Of a DNA stretch of 64,000 nucleotides, positions 38,901 to 52,000 are shown piece by piece (position 1 is the stretch's first letter; each line of letters starts with the position of its first letter). Position numbers and translations under genes: made by a program. Source of the DNA: Strigamia acuminata (Eukaryota; Arthropoda; Chilopoda; Geophilomorpha; Linotaeniidae). The stretch lies in NCBI GenBank assembly GCA_949358305.1, contig OX442316.1:6138001-6202000 (forward strand). The letters run 5' to 3'. Under the pieces are notes generated by a model. It made no database searches. It was not told the DNA's origin and saw only the letters and a program-made list of their open reading frames with translations.

Positions 38901-41145
38901 GTGCTGTTGCCTATTCGTATTTCCATGTCTTGGAGTTTGACATTGCCACAACATTTCCGAGCTAATATTCTCACTATTTTCACTTCGTATGGCCTTAGTA
39001 GGTCCACTCGCCACCATGGCGAAATTTCTTTTCTAGTTTCGGTGCAATATTTATTGTCGTGTAGAGTCGTCAAGTCTCCGTCATTGGCGTGGGATGGATC
39101 TCCACCTCGGGCTGATGTGGATTGATTAACTGGCTTTCGATAAGCCACATTTATTGCTGAGTAAAAATCCAGTCGAGTTAATAATTGTGGTGCGAAAGGT
39201 GCCCATATGGTTCAAAAATATATTTTACAATATATTGCTTTTCACTTAATGCATTCCAAAATGTACAGTCGTGGACAAAAAACTTCCCTTCAGTTTATCT
39301 ATCAGGTGGCATAAAAATCCATTGAGATTTAATGCATCAATCTTGACTCGGTCTCTCGTCTTACCCTAACAACAGTATTAAAAGATAGACCGGGCAAATA
39401 ATGATAGATAAACTTAAAACAGCGACACAAAAGGGAAGTTTTTTTGTCCACAACTGTACATAAGTATATTTGTACATTAAATAATGCATTTTATAATATA
39501 ATTGAAAAAATGCAATCATATTTGACTAAAAATAGTATTGTAAGACATTTTGCAAAATGTATTATCATTTGCAAACCTATAGCATGCACAAATGTATTTC
39601 AAAATGCGTTCTCGCAAAACCAATGCATTCCAAAATAGATTGCAATATAATTTCAGTAGCTGCATTATAAAACTAAAATATTTTGTATTTTACTTCAATT
39701 TTAAACCAAAAATGACATCATTTCCTGTTTAAACCCATGTTTAAACTTAAAATACACTCAAACTAAAATTTTTATTTTTATTTTTGAATGCAGCTAGTGT
39801 ATTTTTGAATTGTATAGGTAAATTTTAGGATTAGTTACCACAGAATGGTGAAGTGTTTGACCAGCTCTCGTCTTCAGAACAGTTAATTGAAGTTGGCCTG
39901 TGGTTTGACAAGAAAAGTGACTTTTAATACAATACAATATGCGATGTTAGTTTCATCCCATTTGATGACTTTGTCTGTTTTGGTATACAAAACATTGAAT
40001 TTTTACCCAAATAAATAGTATCCATCGTCACATGTAAACGTGACTTTGGTCCCAGTGACCAATGCTTCGTCACTGATGGTCACTCTAGCGTTAAGGGGCA
40101 CGGCAGGAGGTGGACACCGGGCTACATAAATAGAAAAAGAAAAAAGGTTATCCAAATGACCTCGTTTGCACGCACCACAGATCGGAGTTTACTTTTTAAA
40201 TTATGATTTATTTGGAATCTGAATGCAAACTTGAGCTGAGATTAAACTTAAAAGCTCAAAACTCTGTCTGTTTATTTGCACAAACTACCGCTTCCTTCGT
40301 CGCCTCAGGGTCAAGGCACGGCAGTTTGCAGTGCCCAAGCTGTCTACTGTACATCAAAAAAGAAATATCTAGGATTGACCTAGTTATACAAACTCGCTCG
40401 CTTCCACGCAGATTTGTGCAATTTTTTTCAAAATTCAAAATTAATCACCAAAAATGAGAAATTTTGATTGACCCGAGTCATTTTCTCATATTAATTTAAT
40501 AAGAATTTAAAATTCTGTGTTAAAAAAGCGACATTTTAAAATTAAAGTTTAGTAATCCAGAAATAAAAACACTTTTTTGAAATTTATATTCAAATTGAAG
40601 GTCGTGGGAGCAAGAAAAACGTGACATTTAGAGTCATAGCAAAAGTAGGACACAACTTTCAACACTCACACATCCAATTTACATTTTTATTATTAAAAAT
40701 ACTACGTTATGCTGTTGTTAGAGTTAGATAAGTGTATGTAACAACTGCCATTATAACCTGTGTGGTAAATTACTTATTATTAAATTTCAGGATACTAATT
40801 AGCACTATTTTGTTCAGAAACATGGAAACGTTTGGTGAAACAGCCGGATTCTTCTACGAGTGAAACGCACATTATTATTTCTATGAATTTCTCAGCTGTG
40901 TGCATCTAATTTTAAAGTGTCCACCGTAGTGGCCTAAATTTCCCATAAAGAGAGTAACGATCAACAACGGCCTCCAACCCTGCTCAAGGGCAAGAATTGG
41001 GTTTGATGAAGGAAATAACAAGAATTTGCAAACAATTGTGAACTGAATATTTATCTGGCAATGTGCCGGTATACTTGTAAAATCACTTACCTTTTAGATA
41101 AATGGGAAGAGAAGAAAATAGGAGCAGAAAAAGCAAAGCGGCCAT
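32976..41145 (-). CDS. fw: Furrowed-like selectin-type receptor (lectins plus CCP repeats)
   Basis: Twenty-one exons, all phases matching, encode 1056 aa: 41091-41145, 40007-40121, 39839-39897, 38854-39156, 37367-37489, 37138-37307, 36813-37077, 36570-36746, 36330-36509, 36085-36258, 35191-35370, 34959-35132, 34723-34902, 34460-34660, 33976-34155, 33741-33917, 33498-33677, 33393-33428, 33283-33327, 33127-33217, 32976-33081. Order: signal peptide MAALLFLLLFSSLPIYL, CCP1 on two exons, F-type lectin (SPWWRVDL, RKCCGNVKLQDMEIRIG; residues 77-218), C-type lectin (QPNNYNGEQNC, WNDVGC; 219-363), ten one-exon CCP domains (364-964), a short stalk, TM (GILLLVFIGVALLY) and a 40-residue tail. This is the architecture of Drosophila furrowed, a cell-adhesion receptor of the plasma membrane. 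Another in-frame ATG lies 52 codons upstream; the inner one was chosen because it starts a signal peptide. Confidence 0.93.
33283..33428 (-). other. Two small symmetrical stalk exons of the furrowed-like gene
   Basis: Exons 33393-33428 (36 nt) and 33283-33327 (45 nt) both start and end in phase 1 and encode the hydrophilic stalk (LDMDNNSIFSNS and ASAHSDDEISAARST) just outside the membrane helix. Either could be skipped without a frameshift. Confidence 0.6.
34201..34426. mobile_element. MITE, CTCAAAACCACC family, member 1
   Basis: Inverted termini CTCAAAACCACCACAACGTT with flanking TA(TA) at both ends, about 226 bp, in the intron between furrowed exons 14 and 15. The inside contains CTACTTTTTTGTG and CTACACCAGTGA, shared with members at 35567 and 61179. 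Confidence 0.82.
35413..36050. mobile_element. MITE with about 31-bp inverted termini, carrying a nested MITE
   Basis: The left end AAGGTGGAAACACAAGGGAG (35413) is mirrored exactly at the right end (36050), with flanking TA. It fills the intron between furrowed exons 10 and 11. Nested inside at 35567-35782 is member 2 of the CTCAAAACCACC family, about 87% like member 1 over its arms by eye and flanked by TATA. Insertion order is therefore large MITE first, small one later. Confidence 0.8.
35567..35782. mobile_element. MITE, CTCAAAACCACC family, member 2 (nested)
   Basis: About 216 bp with termini CTCAAAACCACCACAACGTT, flanked by TATA on both sides. Internal words such as CTACTACGTGGAAAAGTAGTT and TGACAATGAAAC match member 1 closely, so the two moved recently. 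Confidence 0.8.
39266..39456. mobile_element. Tc1/mariner-type MITE in a furrowed intron
   Basis: CAGTCGTGGACAAAAAACTT starts at 39266 and its near-complement ends at 39456, flanked by TA. About 191 bp, no coding frame. It lies inside a wider diverged repeat (about 39204-39640) rich in ATGCATTCCAAAA words that also appear near 13770 and 27730. Confidence 0.75.
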
Positions 41146-42144
41146 CGAGGCCTGTCTGAAACGAGTTGCCAGACCTGTTGTGTCACGTGATTCTGCATCA
41201 TGTATTGCCTGAAGGCATACGGGGGAGACTTGCTGATGCAGGTAGAGCTTCATAATAGGAAATACAACTTCATTCAGGAAGTGGAAATTAAATTTAGACA
41301 AAAAAAGAGGCTTAAGGGCAAGGCATTATTGGTATAAAAACATTCAGTATAGAATTAACTCGCAATTAATTTATTTCCCAATTTGCGTGTAATTTTATTG
41401 TCAAAATGGCTATTAATGTGGTTTTTGTTGCAAATATTAATGTTTTCAACCAGTTCAAGGAAAAGGATTTTTTTTAATGTTTTATATGTGAATCTAGATT
41501 CTTTTTAGAAGCTGTTTAAGTTGAAACGAATAGAAAAACAGTAACAGGTAATAAAAGGTTCTGAATGGCACTGTAGGAGTAGGTCAATTGAGTAATGGTG
41601 GGAATATTGATCTGACTGTTGACCGCAGGATCGAATTTTGATTGACGAATGAGTTTTATCCAAATCAAAGCATAAATTAGTTAAGAACCACATGAGAATT
41701 GGGATTAGCAATTTAGCATTCGGTTGGATGCAGGATGCTGCACGTCGGCAGATGTATCACAATACTGCCGCCCTCTGTGTGATTATTGGGGTGAAATGCG
41801 TTTAGTGTGCATTTTCACGATTTTCGCGATTTTCACAGGACCCTAATTAAAATTTTTTTTTAAACAAAAGACTGCTTTTGAATATCTTTTTAAAGAAGGG
41901 TCCTGAAAATAGTTGCAAGGAGAGCCCCCTCAGACCAAAATTTTGCTTCTGAGGCCCTAAAATCACATTCAATAATCCGCATCTAGCGAAACACCGACAA
42001 TATTCTAGTCTTATGGCGGACGGACGACGTCCCTCTAATGTGGCGCCCTTGTGCAATGCACAACTTTAGTGCTGGACTGGTCCGGCGGGCTATCGGGAAA
42101 TTCCCGGTGGCCGGTAACCCGGTGGCCCGTGGTGGCAATCAACG
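41146..42144. other. Intergenic DNA upstream of the furrowed-like gene
   Basis: Presumed promoter of the minus-strand receptor. A segment at 41720-41790 (GGATGCTGCACG and following) weakly resembles the flank shared by DEG/ENaC copies A and C. Nothing else recognised. Confidence 0.4.
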
Positions 42145-42440
42145 ATGCCTGTGAAGACCTGGGATGAGTTTGAGATAGCTTTCCAAACCCGTTTCGCGCC
42201 TTCAGATAGTCAGCTGCTTGCCAAAGTGGTAACTATTAAGCAGGCGAAGGATGTAACAGCGCTACACATCTAGACAGATTTGGACGCACTGTTTAATCAA
42301 ATGCAGGTACCTACAGCTGATGAATATAAAATAAATTATGCTTGTCACCTGTCCCTGTGGCTCGACCCATCCAGATTTCCTGGTACTAAATTTGTACCCA
42401 GTCCAGCTCTGCACAACTTGCACATACGGTTGTGTCAGCC
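42145..42440 (+). mobile_element. Retrotransposon gag fragment
   Basis: From ATG at 42145 the frame reads KTWDEFEIAFQTRFAPSDSQ, then LAKVVTIKQAKDVTAL, one stop, and LDALFNQMQVPTADEYKI, matching the pattern of the Retrotrans_gag domain (W-x-E-F ... F-x-P ... L-x-x-x-x-Q). No pol follows; a hAT-type MITE is inserted just after it. Confidence 0.6.
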
Positions 42441-42475
42441 TTGGTGCCAGGGGAAAAACTAAGAACAGGAAAAGT

Positions 42476-42663
42476 CAGGGGGTATGACATTCAACCGAAT
42501 CTCTGACATGGGCTTTCGAATCCCGTTCCGAATCCCCGAATCTTTACATTTTATAAAAATTTTGAATTTTTTGTTGAAAATTAGACAAAAGTTAAAATAA
42601 TCATCTAAATCTTTCCGAATCCCAACCGAATTCCATTCGAATTTCTGATTGTCGTACCCCCTG
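42476..42663. mobile_element. hAT-type MITE with 8-bp target duplication
   Basis: Termini CAGGGGGTATGACA and TTGTCGTACCCCCTG are inverted repeats, with GGAAAAGT duplicated at 42468-42475 and 42664-42671. The CAGGGG start and 8-bp duplication fit hAT elements. 188 bp, non-coding. Confidence 0.78.
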
Positions 42664-42671
42664 GGAAAAGT

Positions 42672-45600
42672 CTTACACTGAGGGAAAACATAGCGATCTG
42701 GCAATAGACATTTTGAACCAGGTTTCTCCGAGTGTTTCTCTGTCAAAAGACTGCCTTAAAATGTACACATGGTGCAATTTTACTAACTGGGATGCCATCT
42801 ATTGTGAATCGTAGTAATCTCCGGAAGTTAATAAGGAGTCTCCAGAGATGGCGCTAGTGCTTTGGGTAGAATATTTAAATAAATTTATAGTATGGGAATG
42901 ATGTCACACGTATCAACATGAAACGACAGAAACGAGTCGTTTTGGACTTTTTGAATGCAGCTACTGATTTTTTTAGTGCATGACGTAGTGATTTGGAAGA
43001 TTTAAACGATTTGTAATTTTAATCATCGAGTATACAGCGATTTACAGGAATGTCGTCGTCTCGGCGCAAATGTAACGCATGGTGTTGGAAGATAGAATTA
43101 AATACAGTTGGAAAACAGTCAGTGGTTGGAATGGAAGTAAGCACAGAAGCGTTTTGGTGGAGACTCGAGGAAACTTATTAATCTAGATTTCAGGCAGGTG
43201 ATATCAAGGGGCGGAAAATTGGAGGAATTTAAACACATTTGTTTTTTCGTGGCATTAAATACAGATTTCACTAAAATTATGCATTTGAAAAATAAGTTTT
43301 GTTAAGTTCTATTATAAAATATTTTGTATTAGATGATTTATTCTATGTATAGTTTTTATGTATGTTATGTGATCATGTGATAGGTCACATGACTGTTTTT
43401 GACTTCCAAGATGAATTGTGCAGGCTCAAGCATGTTTACTTAAATAATTGCTTTGTGATTTATTAATTTTTTTGAGGGGGTCTAAAAATCCAAAAATTAG
43501 CGTTACGTAATTTATGGACGGCCGCTAATGTGAATCCTCTGTGAATAAACGAGTCGTTTATGTTTATAATAACTCGTGTGCCATCATTTGGACTGCTGTG
43601 CCACTCTCTACATCTAACAAAAACAACGTACGAGCCGGCCCTGGGAGCAGAGCCGCTCTTGCGGCTGCGGAACCACCGAGAAAGAAAAAGATGATCAATT
43701 AGTTATCGAATTGTTGTCTCGGTAGTGCTGGTTTCAAAAGAAGAGCTCTTTATGGTTGGGAGATCCTCGTCTCTCTCTATTTCGGTTTTACCTACTTTGA
43801 TTTCTGTCTTTCCTTATTGCTCATTAAGAGTTTTGTTTCATTGGGCATGAAAACGGTTTTGTTTTGTGTGAAACCTTCCATCTATATATAATATGTGCAA
43901 AATATTAAGCACTGGGTATTAACATTTTTGAGTGTATTTGTTTTTGCATTTTAAATTGACCCAATATCCAGCAAGTGGCCTTAAACTAAATTGACAAAAT
44001 TTTCAATGATGTGGGTGTGGTATGAATGGCGCCAGATATCTGTAAAATAATACATGTTATTTGCATTATTCGTAATAATGCGAGCGAATTCAATAAACAG
44101 TCTGATTAAACAATAAAATACATTTTAGTAATTGCTATTCAATGATAGGTTTTGCATGAAAATCTATCAAACAGTTCTGCTTAAACAGCACGGTTATAAT
44201 GGAGCTTGGTGACACATTTCGTAGATCATGCGATGGCTAATATAAATTCACGCCATTTAGGCATGGATAAATGAACAAGGAGTTTAATCCGTCAACTTTT
44301 TTTTTAACCTAAACCTAAGGCAAAACAAGAATTGCATATAAAACAAACAAAAAAAAATTCCAGACGAATAAATTTTGTTTTCACTTTGTCGTCTAGCATG
44401 ATAATTGACCTTAGAATGAAACTTGAACGGAGCTTCGTTAATAATAATCCCAACAAAATGATTACTCTGTGGATTACGTCTTTCTTTATTGCGCTTAATC
44501 TATTTGAAGTGAACGCAATGGGTTTTTAAGATGTGTAAAGTGTGTTAATGTTACCAGAAGTAATAAATAAACCTATTTAACTTGTGCTCTCCCGAGGTTT
44601 GGTTTCTCGTTCATGCAGCACGCTGAATTTATTTAGACTGAGCATTTTTCAATTACAATTTCTGTTATGATGTTTCCAGATATTGGCGTCACGTGGCCTG
44701 TATCCAATTTAAAAAATTAACAGCATGAAGCTGGGCATGGGTGATGATGCGCAGAATAATTAGTGAGAACTGTTAAGTTAGGTGTTTACACATGAGTAGT
44801 AACAATTTCGATCCAAATCCAAACAGATTTATTCTATTTGGTGTAATTAATTTATTTTTTTACAAAAAAAACCTACAATTCAAGTCCATGTTGGTGTTTT
44901 TGGTTGTAATTTAGTTCACACTTCTCTTATTTGATTTGATATTGCCTAATAATTCTATTGAAAGCTGTATTTGTCTTATTTCTTTGTTTTGTTGCTTTCC
45001 CCTACATTTGAAGTTATCTGGACACACGTCCTTGTGTTTTTAATGTTTCGACAACCAAACCATGACAAAAACAACAGCCTACGACAAATAAAAAACACAT
45101 TGAAAGCAACAAAACTTTCCTGTAGTTGCATTGAAGCGTAAGAAAAAGAACCAAAACGATTTTTCACGTAAAAACCATTAGAAAATATAATTGAAGAGAA
45201 TAAAATCTGATCCCCTACACCACGAGAACAATTAATTGATGGAATACCAGCGAGTATTCCCATTGCAAAATTGCTAATTTTATTCCTTCGCTTTTATTAT
45301 GCCGAGTGCAATGCTGTAGCCGTGTGGCAGCCTTTCAATTTCAAGGTGAAGTGGACTGCAGTGGCGCGGTCAACGATTCATGTCACTTTTCATAAGGTGT
45401 GGAAATTCTCCGAACCAAATGCTGTCTCCACCCCTCAGGCTCCAAGCCAGACCAGATTTCAAGGGCAACTGTCACCCCCTTATTACAAGAGGGTAACCGA
45501 GTACACATGATAGGGGGCTCCGAACCAGCTTAAAAGGGGTCAGAATTTCGCCTTGACATTCACCAACTTGATCTAACGGTACCCGTAGGCAATCTAATGG

Positions 45601-48600
45601 TTCACCTATGAAGAATTTATGATTTTCTTTTGTTCGCAGCTCGCAACTCGTTAGTTAAAACGTGCAATTAATTGCATTTTCGAGCAAAAAATCGGCGCAA
45701 AAATTGCATTTCAGTGGAAAAACTCGCAAAATATCTAATCTGCGATGCATTAAATTGAGCTGTACGTCGGATAACGGTTATGAGAATAGTAAAATTATAA
45801 AATTAGTCCATAATTTAATGTCTATCATAGGTGTGTGGGGCGAGGGAATCACGATTTTTGCCTCGGGGCACGGGCGAAAAAGATTCATAAGCAAGAACCC
45901 ATCCTGGCTCACTCCACCCCCGCAGTTGACCGAAACTAGGTAAGTTGGTTCGGCGTAATTTCGCGCGAAAGTGAAATCGAATTTGGTGCTCGGTCGACGA
46001 CGAGCAGCGCTCATTCGATGCTCCATTTCCTTTCGATTTTTCCGCGCAATTTACTTGTTAGTCGATTTGTTTTTTGACGGATTTCAATGAAACACTCAAT
46101 TCATTTTCACGCGGGGCTTCATCCGTGTGTGACATTGTTGGTTGGTAGTGTGAGGCTCACGTGACATAAATTAACTTGTTTTTTCTCTCTCTGTCGCTCA
46201 CTCTTCATGCCTGGCAGCTGTTTTTCCTTTTGCTAAGAATCTAGGGCAACGGGTTGGCTGAACACACGGAGAAAGTTGTCTTGCGCACATAACACACATC
46301 GCACACCAACACAACAGCCATACCTTTAACAAATCCGAACGTCTTCATGTAAGTACGTTTACTTTCACTTAGAAATTCGCGTGCAATTGGTGGAAATTGA
46401 CACATTGCGTATGTTTTTTGGGATAAAACATCGGAGTAAGGATTTAAGCGTGCGTTTTTAGTTTAATGTTTAAATGCAGGGACGTGATTTGACTTTGAAA
46501 CTGTTTTTTAAAGATGACACGGTTAAATCCTTGATAGTCGATCACAGATTGTGCTGGGTGTTTGGTTTTAGTGTTTGAGGTCAGTTTTTCAGGTATTTGG
46601 AATGGGTGAAATGTTTTTTTTTGTACTAATTTTCGCCTTGGTATGACAGAAGGCGTGAATTCGTTAAGTTTTATTATTGCATTTCGATTGAGTGGCGATA
46701 AAATGCGAATTGTTCTTGCAGGATGTTGAACTCGTTTAAGTTTCAGTCGTGAACTGCTATGAATTGACCACGTGATATTGCTCGGCCTTGACAATTACGG
46801 GACAGAAAAATCGAAGCCAGTTATTTTGGGTGGGATGTAGGTAAACGGGAAGTAAAATTTTATTTTAACACGTGACACGAATATTCGGTCTAGGAAATGC
46901 TGCTTGACTAATGATACGCGGAATCGTGAAAAAATATTATTTTTTTTTATAAATGATTAAAACTACTTTCAATTATAAATATAAAACTATAAAGAATAAC
47001 ATGGAAGAGTGGTTACTTCTTCATCCCACTTGAAATATTGAGGGTAAATAATTTCTATTCGTAAATAAACGGATTTGAATGAAAAGTAAATGAAGTGCCA
47101 AATATTTTTGGCGAAATGCAAATGGCGAGTGAAAGCGGCGCCATTGTTTACGACACAATGGCGGGTGGTTACCGAGTTCGGCTTGGGTGGTGTGGGATGG
47201 CCATCCAGCTGAATCCACGTGCTTCATGCCCTACTTGGATTCCTCCTTATATTTGGGTCAACTCGGAACCCGGTTCGCTGACCAACTCGCGCAAATCGCG
47301 ACTGCAACTTCAACTTCGAGGCCGCCATGATTTTTATCAAACAAAACAATTGATTTCTGCCTTGCAACGGGACTACTCAATTTGTGACATACATTAGATT
47401 AATCAACGACTAATTTGAACAAATGTGACTCAAGATTTTTTTGTTGCCCCTTTTTGGTTTTGCTCGATCGATTTGAATTTTTTCTCTTTCCCTGGATTCG
47501 ATACTACATGGCATTTCGGGAATGAAACAGGTACGCAACAATATTTTATTCATTATACAATATCCGTATGTCGGAATTATATTCTTTTATATTCCCACAA
47601 AAGGTCTTGACCTTATGTTTTACTGACCTTTAAGATACAAGTATAAGCGAGGCCATTATGGGTGTGCAGTGTTTTGTTTTGGGTGCTTTGAGCACCTTTT
47701 AATTGGGAAAATTGGATTTTTTTTAGAATTTGTGGTTGGTGATGTCATTAAGGTGAGTTTTAGATTTTTTTTGGGTTTCAGGAAATAAGTAATTATTCAT
47801 GCATATGTAAAGATGTTAGAAGGTTTCTCTCTTACTAGGTTGCACGTCAAATGGAATTATAAGCATGTTGTTTAATGGATTTGGATGAAAAAGAAATATT
47901 TAGATCAAGATTACTGTTAGACCTGGCTTATGGTGCCATGGTGAACTCAGTCACAAATATTTTTTTGTTTGGTTTAGAAGAAAATGAGCAATTCATCAAA
48001 CCTTTTATAAGCTATAAGCCACCGTAGCTGTAGATAACAGAATGAATGCATTGAGAAAAGCTCTAGTTTACGATCTTGATCCATTTGTCAAAAGCTTATC
48101 GGGATAATCTTGTGTGGTGCAAGTAGGAAGTGCAAATAAATGTTCATTGTTGTTATAGATTTCTTATTATTTGTGGTGACCAACATATTATCTGAATGCC
48201 TATCTAAGTCGTGGATCTTCACGATTTGCCACACAGATATATGGAATCAATTGACCCGTAAATCTAGTTTCATTTTAATCATAGTTTTTATTTAGAATTA
48301 TTTTCTTTTTTTTAATTTGAGTTCACGAAAACTGCTGTTTGGTGTGTTTTTCATCCCTACAGCATAAAATTAGCAATAAAAACGGGTGCAGTTTAGCTGA
48401 AATCTGATCGAGATTGAAGATTAGGCGAGCTACTCTTTGTATTTCTTTACGTACGATGGTTTATCGCCTATAATGTGTGTTATTTCATTTCAATAGAGTG
48501 AATTTTTGTTAAATTATTCGAGCTGGAATTAATTACGTGTTACTAAGTCGTTTTTGAATCTCTTAATTAAGTCAGTAGAACGTAAATGCAATTCAATAAG

Positions 48601-49045
48601 CTGTTATGGAAATCAAGGACTCTTAATTCATTCAGTGGCTAGAATTAATGGCGGCATTTGCAAGTTGCGCATGAACTTTGTTACAGAAAAGGTTAAAACT
48701 GACCATGAGGAGGTGTACCTGTGCGTGCAGAATTATTCCAACTTCTTGTTAGGCATATAAATAATTAAATAGCCTAATTAAAACTTTTGATTTTGTCTTT
48801 TGGCTTTTGGTTTTCGGGAAGTAAAATTAAAATGAAGCATTTTCTAAGCATTTTTTGAATTTGGTTTTTTAATCTGGTCTAAACTTTATTTATTGTCAAC
48901 GTTTGTGATTGAATTGGTACTGGGTAACGGTAGTCTTCAAGGTTATTCCATTAAATCACCTTGATTAATACAATTTTTTTGTCTGTTTTTAAATGAAGGC
49001 CACCCATAATTTGCAAGCAACGGTAACCAAGGCAATACTGCAGTC
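42672..49045. other. Long intergenic stretch before the metalloprotease
   Basis: No gene supported. Short frames at 44332, 45271, 45662, 46444, 47095 and 47425 lack domains. A good donor (CATGTAAGTACG, 46347-46358) after a GC-richer, CpG-containing segment at 45960-46350 could mark the promoter and a 5' untranslated exon of the metalloprotease. A strong donor (ACTAGGTAAGT) lies at 45938. Both are inference. Confidence 0.4.
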
Positions 49046-52000
49046 ATGTTTTTACGCCATGTGAACATCGTAATAATTTCCATCATTTTTGGATTATGCT
49101 GTGGTTTCCCTTCAGATCAGGTTAATCTGGCTTTATTCTTTTATATTTTCTGTATTGTATGTTGTTTTCAAATAGTGCATTGTTTGATTGGAATTCTTAT
49201 TTCTTTTTTGTTTGGTTTTTTTTATTTTTTTGTAGATGCGCACAAAATTGACACTTGAACGCTTAAACAAAATATTTAATTGGAATAATGATGGTGAGTA
49301 ACCTCGTTATATGAATGTTTTGCAAATTGTGCTAGGGTAGTTTAAACATGCAACGAGATTTGTGTTAGATTGGAGATAAGAAATGCAAACAATTGTGCAA
49401 ATTTTAATCCGAAAATTTGCTCAAGGGATTAAAATATTTACTTTTTATTATTTTTTTTTATTCTTTTATTGTCGTTTTATAATTTTCTTGTTTACTGTTG
49501 GGATTTTGGGCGAGGGTTAGGTGATGAAATGCAGCCAAATTAGTATTCCGTATCCAAGAAACCGATTTTTTAGCCAAAAACTAATAATAGTTGTTTGTAA
49601 ACCTCTGTGTGTAGTTTGTTTTTATTACCATACACCTGAAGTAGGAAATAAACTGAGCAGAACATTGGATGAATAAGAAAATAACATAAAAATTGATGTT
49701 TTTTTGACTGGAAATAAATTTTAGTGTAAAGTCAGAAGTTCAAATCCATTTGCAGTGACTGCTTTGGTTTGTGGTGGTGTATGTAAACAATTGTGACCAA
49801 TCCATGGGTCAGCAGGTGGTCACTGATAATGTGGCAGAACAAATGTGATAAACACGATCCATGGGAGGTCTTCGATCGATCGAAGCAGGAAGGAAACTAA
49901 CTCCGTGATTCAACTTTTAATTTTTTTTTTAAATTTCTTTCAGTACCTGAATACGAAATCATTCAAATACGGTCGAGAACAAAACGTGAAACAGACAGCG
50001 ATGTGGATAAAGTGATACACGTTTCGGCTTTTGGACAAAATTATAAGTTACGATTGAGGAAAAATGAACATTTAGTGAAGAATTCTCGACACTTGAAAGT
50101 ATTGTTAGCCGACGTCAAAGATGGCCGCTTAGAATTGAAGGAAGATTCAACTTCGCCGGTAAGAAATCAAATCGTAGAACACTAATTTTTTCGTCAAGAA
50201 ACATTGATTTATTGAGCTCGATTTGCACACAATAGAACAAGATAAACGAACAAATTATGAGATGAATTAAAATATCGTTGATGATTTATTGAGAGCTTGA
50301 TTTGGCCGTGTGCTAATTATTCACTTTTATGTGAGTAAAATTGGTTTCCTAAAATGGTTGTATAAACCATAGAAAAGTAAGGAAATTCCATTTTAAGTCC
50401 ATACGTGCGATTTACTCTTCCTCTTCCGTGTTATTTTATATTTTATTTATATTTTATTGGTACTTAGACATGTAAATTATTTACCGTCTGAGCAATTGTG
50501 CAGTTGTGGTTTGTAGTAGACCACCTTGAGTTCGTCTGATTATTTGTATTATTAAAAGACTTGATACGGAAAGGAAAGTTTAATTTACCATTTTTTATTG
50601 GGCACTTTTTTGTATCAAAGTGTGAAATTAGGTCTGGAGTGGAATGGAATGCCACCTTGTTGTGTGGTTTATGATTAGAAAACGAGAAATCTTCCGCAAG
50701 TGGGAAAACTTGATTGAGGTCAGGGGGTTTGCGTATACGAGTGGAATTTCAATTGGGTCGTAAATGGAAATAAATATAATAGTAAACATTTGTTTTTGTT
50801 TTTTTACTAAATGAAATTGATTATTATTATTTTTTTTGTAGAATTCGACTGAAGCTGAAGATGTTGGAGACGCTTATCATGATCTGTTGAACGAAGCTGC
50901 CATCACTTTACATCACGACAACAGCGGTGCACTTTATGTGGTGAGGAATTAATTGAGTAATTAAAATTAAACAGTTTCGTTTTTCAGGTTGCCGACACTA
51001 AAATCTTTAATATTTTTTTCTTTTGAAGTAAAAATTTTAACGTTTTTGTTTGGCGGCATTGAGGGCATTAACCAGAAAAGAATTTTTCAATTTAAATGTC
51101 TTTTTTTCTTCCACGATTGATGTGCGTTGCCCTGTGAAGTTGTAAACATTTTGCTTTGTGAAATTCACAGTTTAGTGAATTGAGATTAAAACGTTGTAGA
51201 TTATTTAATAATATCACGTTGTGTAAATAGGATTGCTTTAATCGACTGTAATTAGCAAAAATAATTAAGATATTTGAAAACGAATTAGTACGACCACTTA
51301 AGTGTTTAAGATTATCAACAACTTTTTTAAACAAAAAAGAATTATGTAACTAAAGATGATTTGGTTTGTGTGTCGTTTGTCATCGAGCATTGGTCATTCA
51401 ACGCACGTTTTGCCCCGTGACACAATTCCGAAAGCTCAGTGTTTCTTTCGCAAGATCATCTTGCATTTTCACTCAGTGAATTAAATATTAATGAATTTTG
51501 GATTAGTTGGGATGAAATTTAGTCGAATGGGCGTTATTTTAATTTATTTTTACGATGACCTGTTTAGAAATTTTCCTTTCAATCGACCAAAATGAGAGTA
51601 TAAGATTGCGAAGAATAAAACTTAACACATGGTCTGTTTTTGCTTTGTTTCTGTATACAGGAAGGAACAATAGGGCAAAATCTAGTCATCAAACCGATTC
51701 GTGTTCCACTTTTAAATGATATCACAAGTAATGAAGAAAGCAGTTTGGATGATGAAATGTTTTTGGACGACGATGAACTGGGAGAAACAGCATCGAATGA
51801 CACCGATTCTTCATCCATTCACGTTGTATATAAACGGAAACAAGCAGAAATTACTGGCGCCAGTGATTACCGTAAGTCATTAGCACGAGCAAATTAAATA
51901 AGACGCAAAGAAAAAACAACAACACAAAACAGCTTTTTTTATTTGAAGAAAATGTGTTTTGACTTTTGACTGCCTATTTAGCGTGCATTAAGCGATGCAA

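Noticed and set aside
44332-44529. Short frame ending in a signal-peptide-like hydrophobic segment
   Set aside because: Stops three residues after the hydrophobic run; no mature protein and no downstream exon seen.
45930-45970. Minus-strand ACTTACCTAG, considered as the 5' end of a U1 snRNA or spliced-leader-type RNA
   Set aside because: The sequence after it does not match U1 stem-loops or an Sm site; it is simply the complement of a splice-donor-like GTAAGT.
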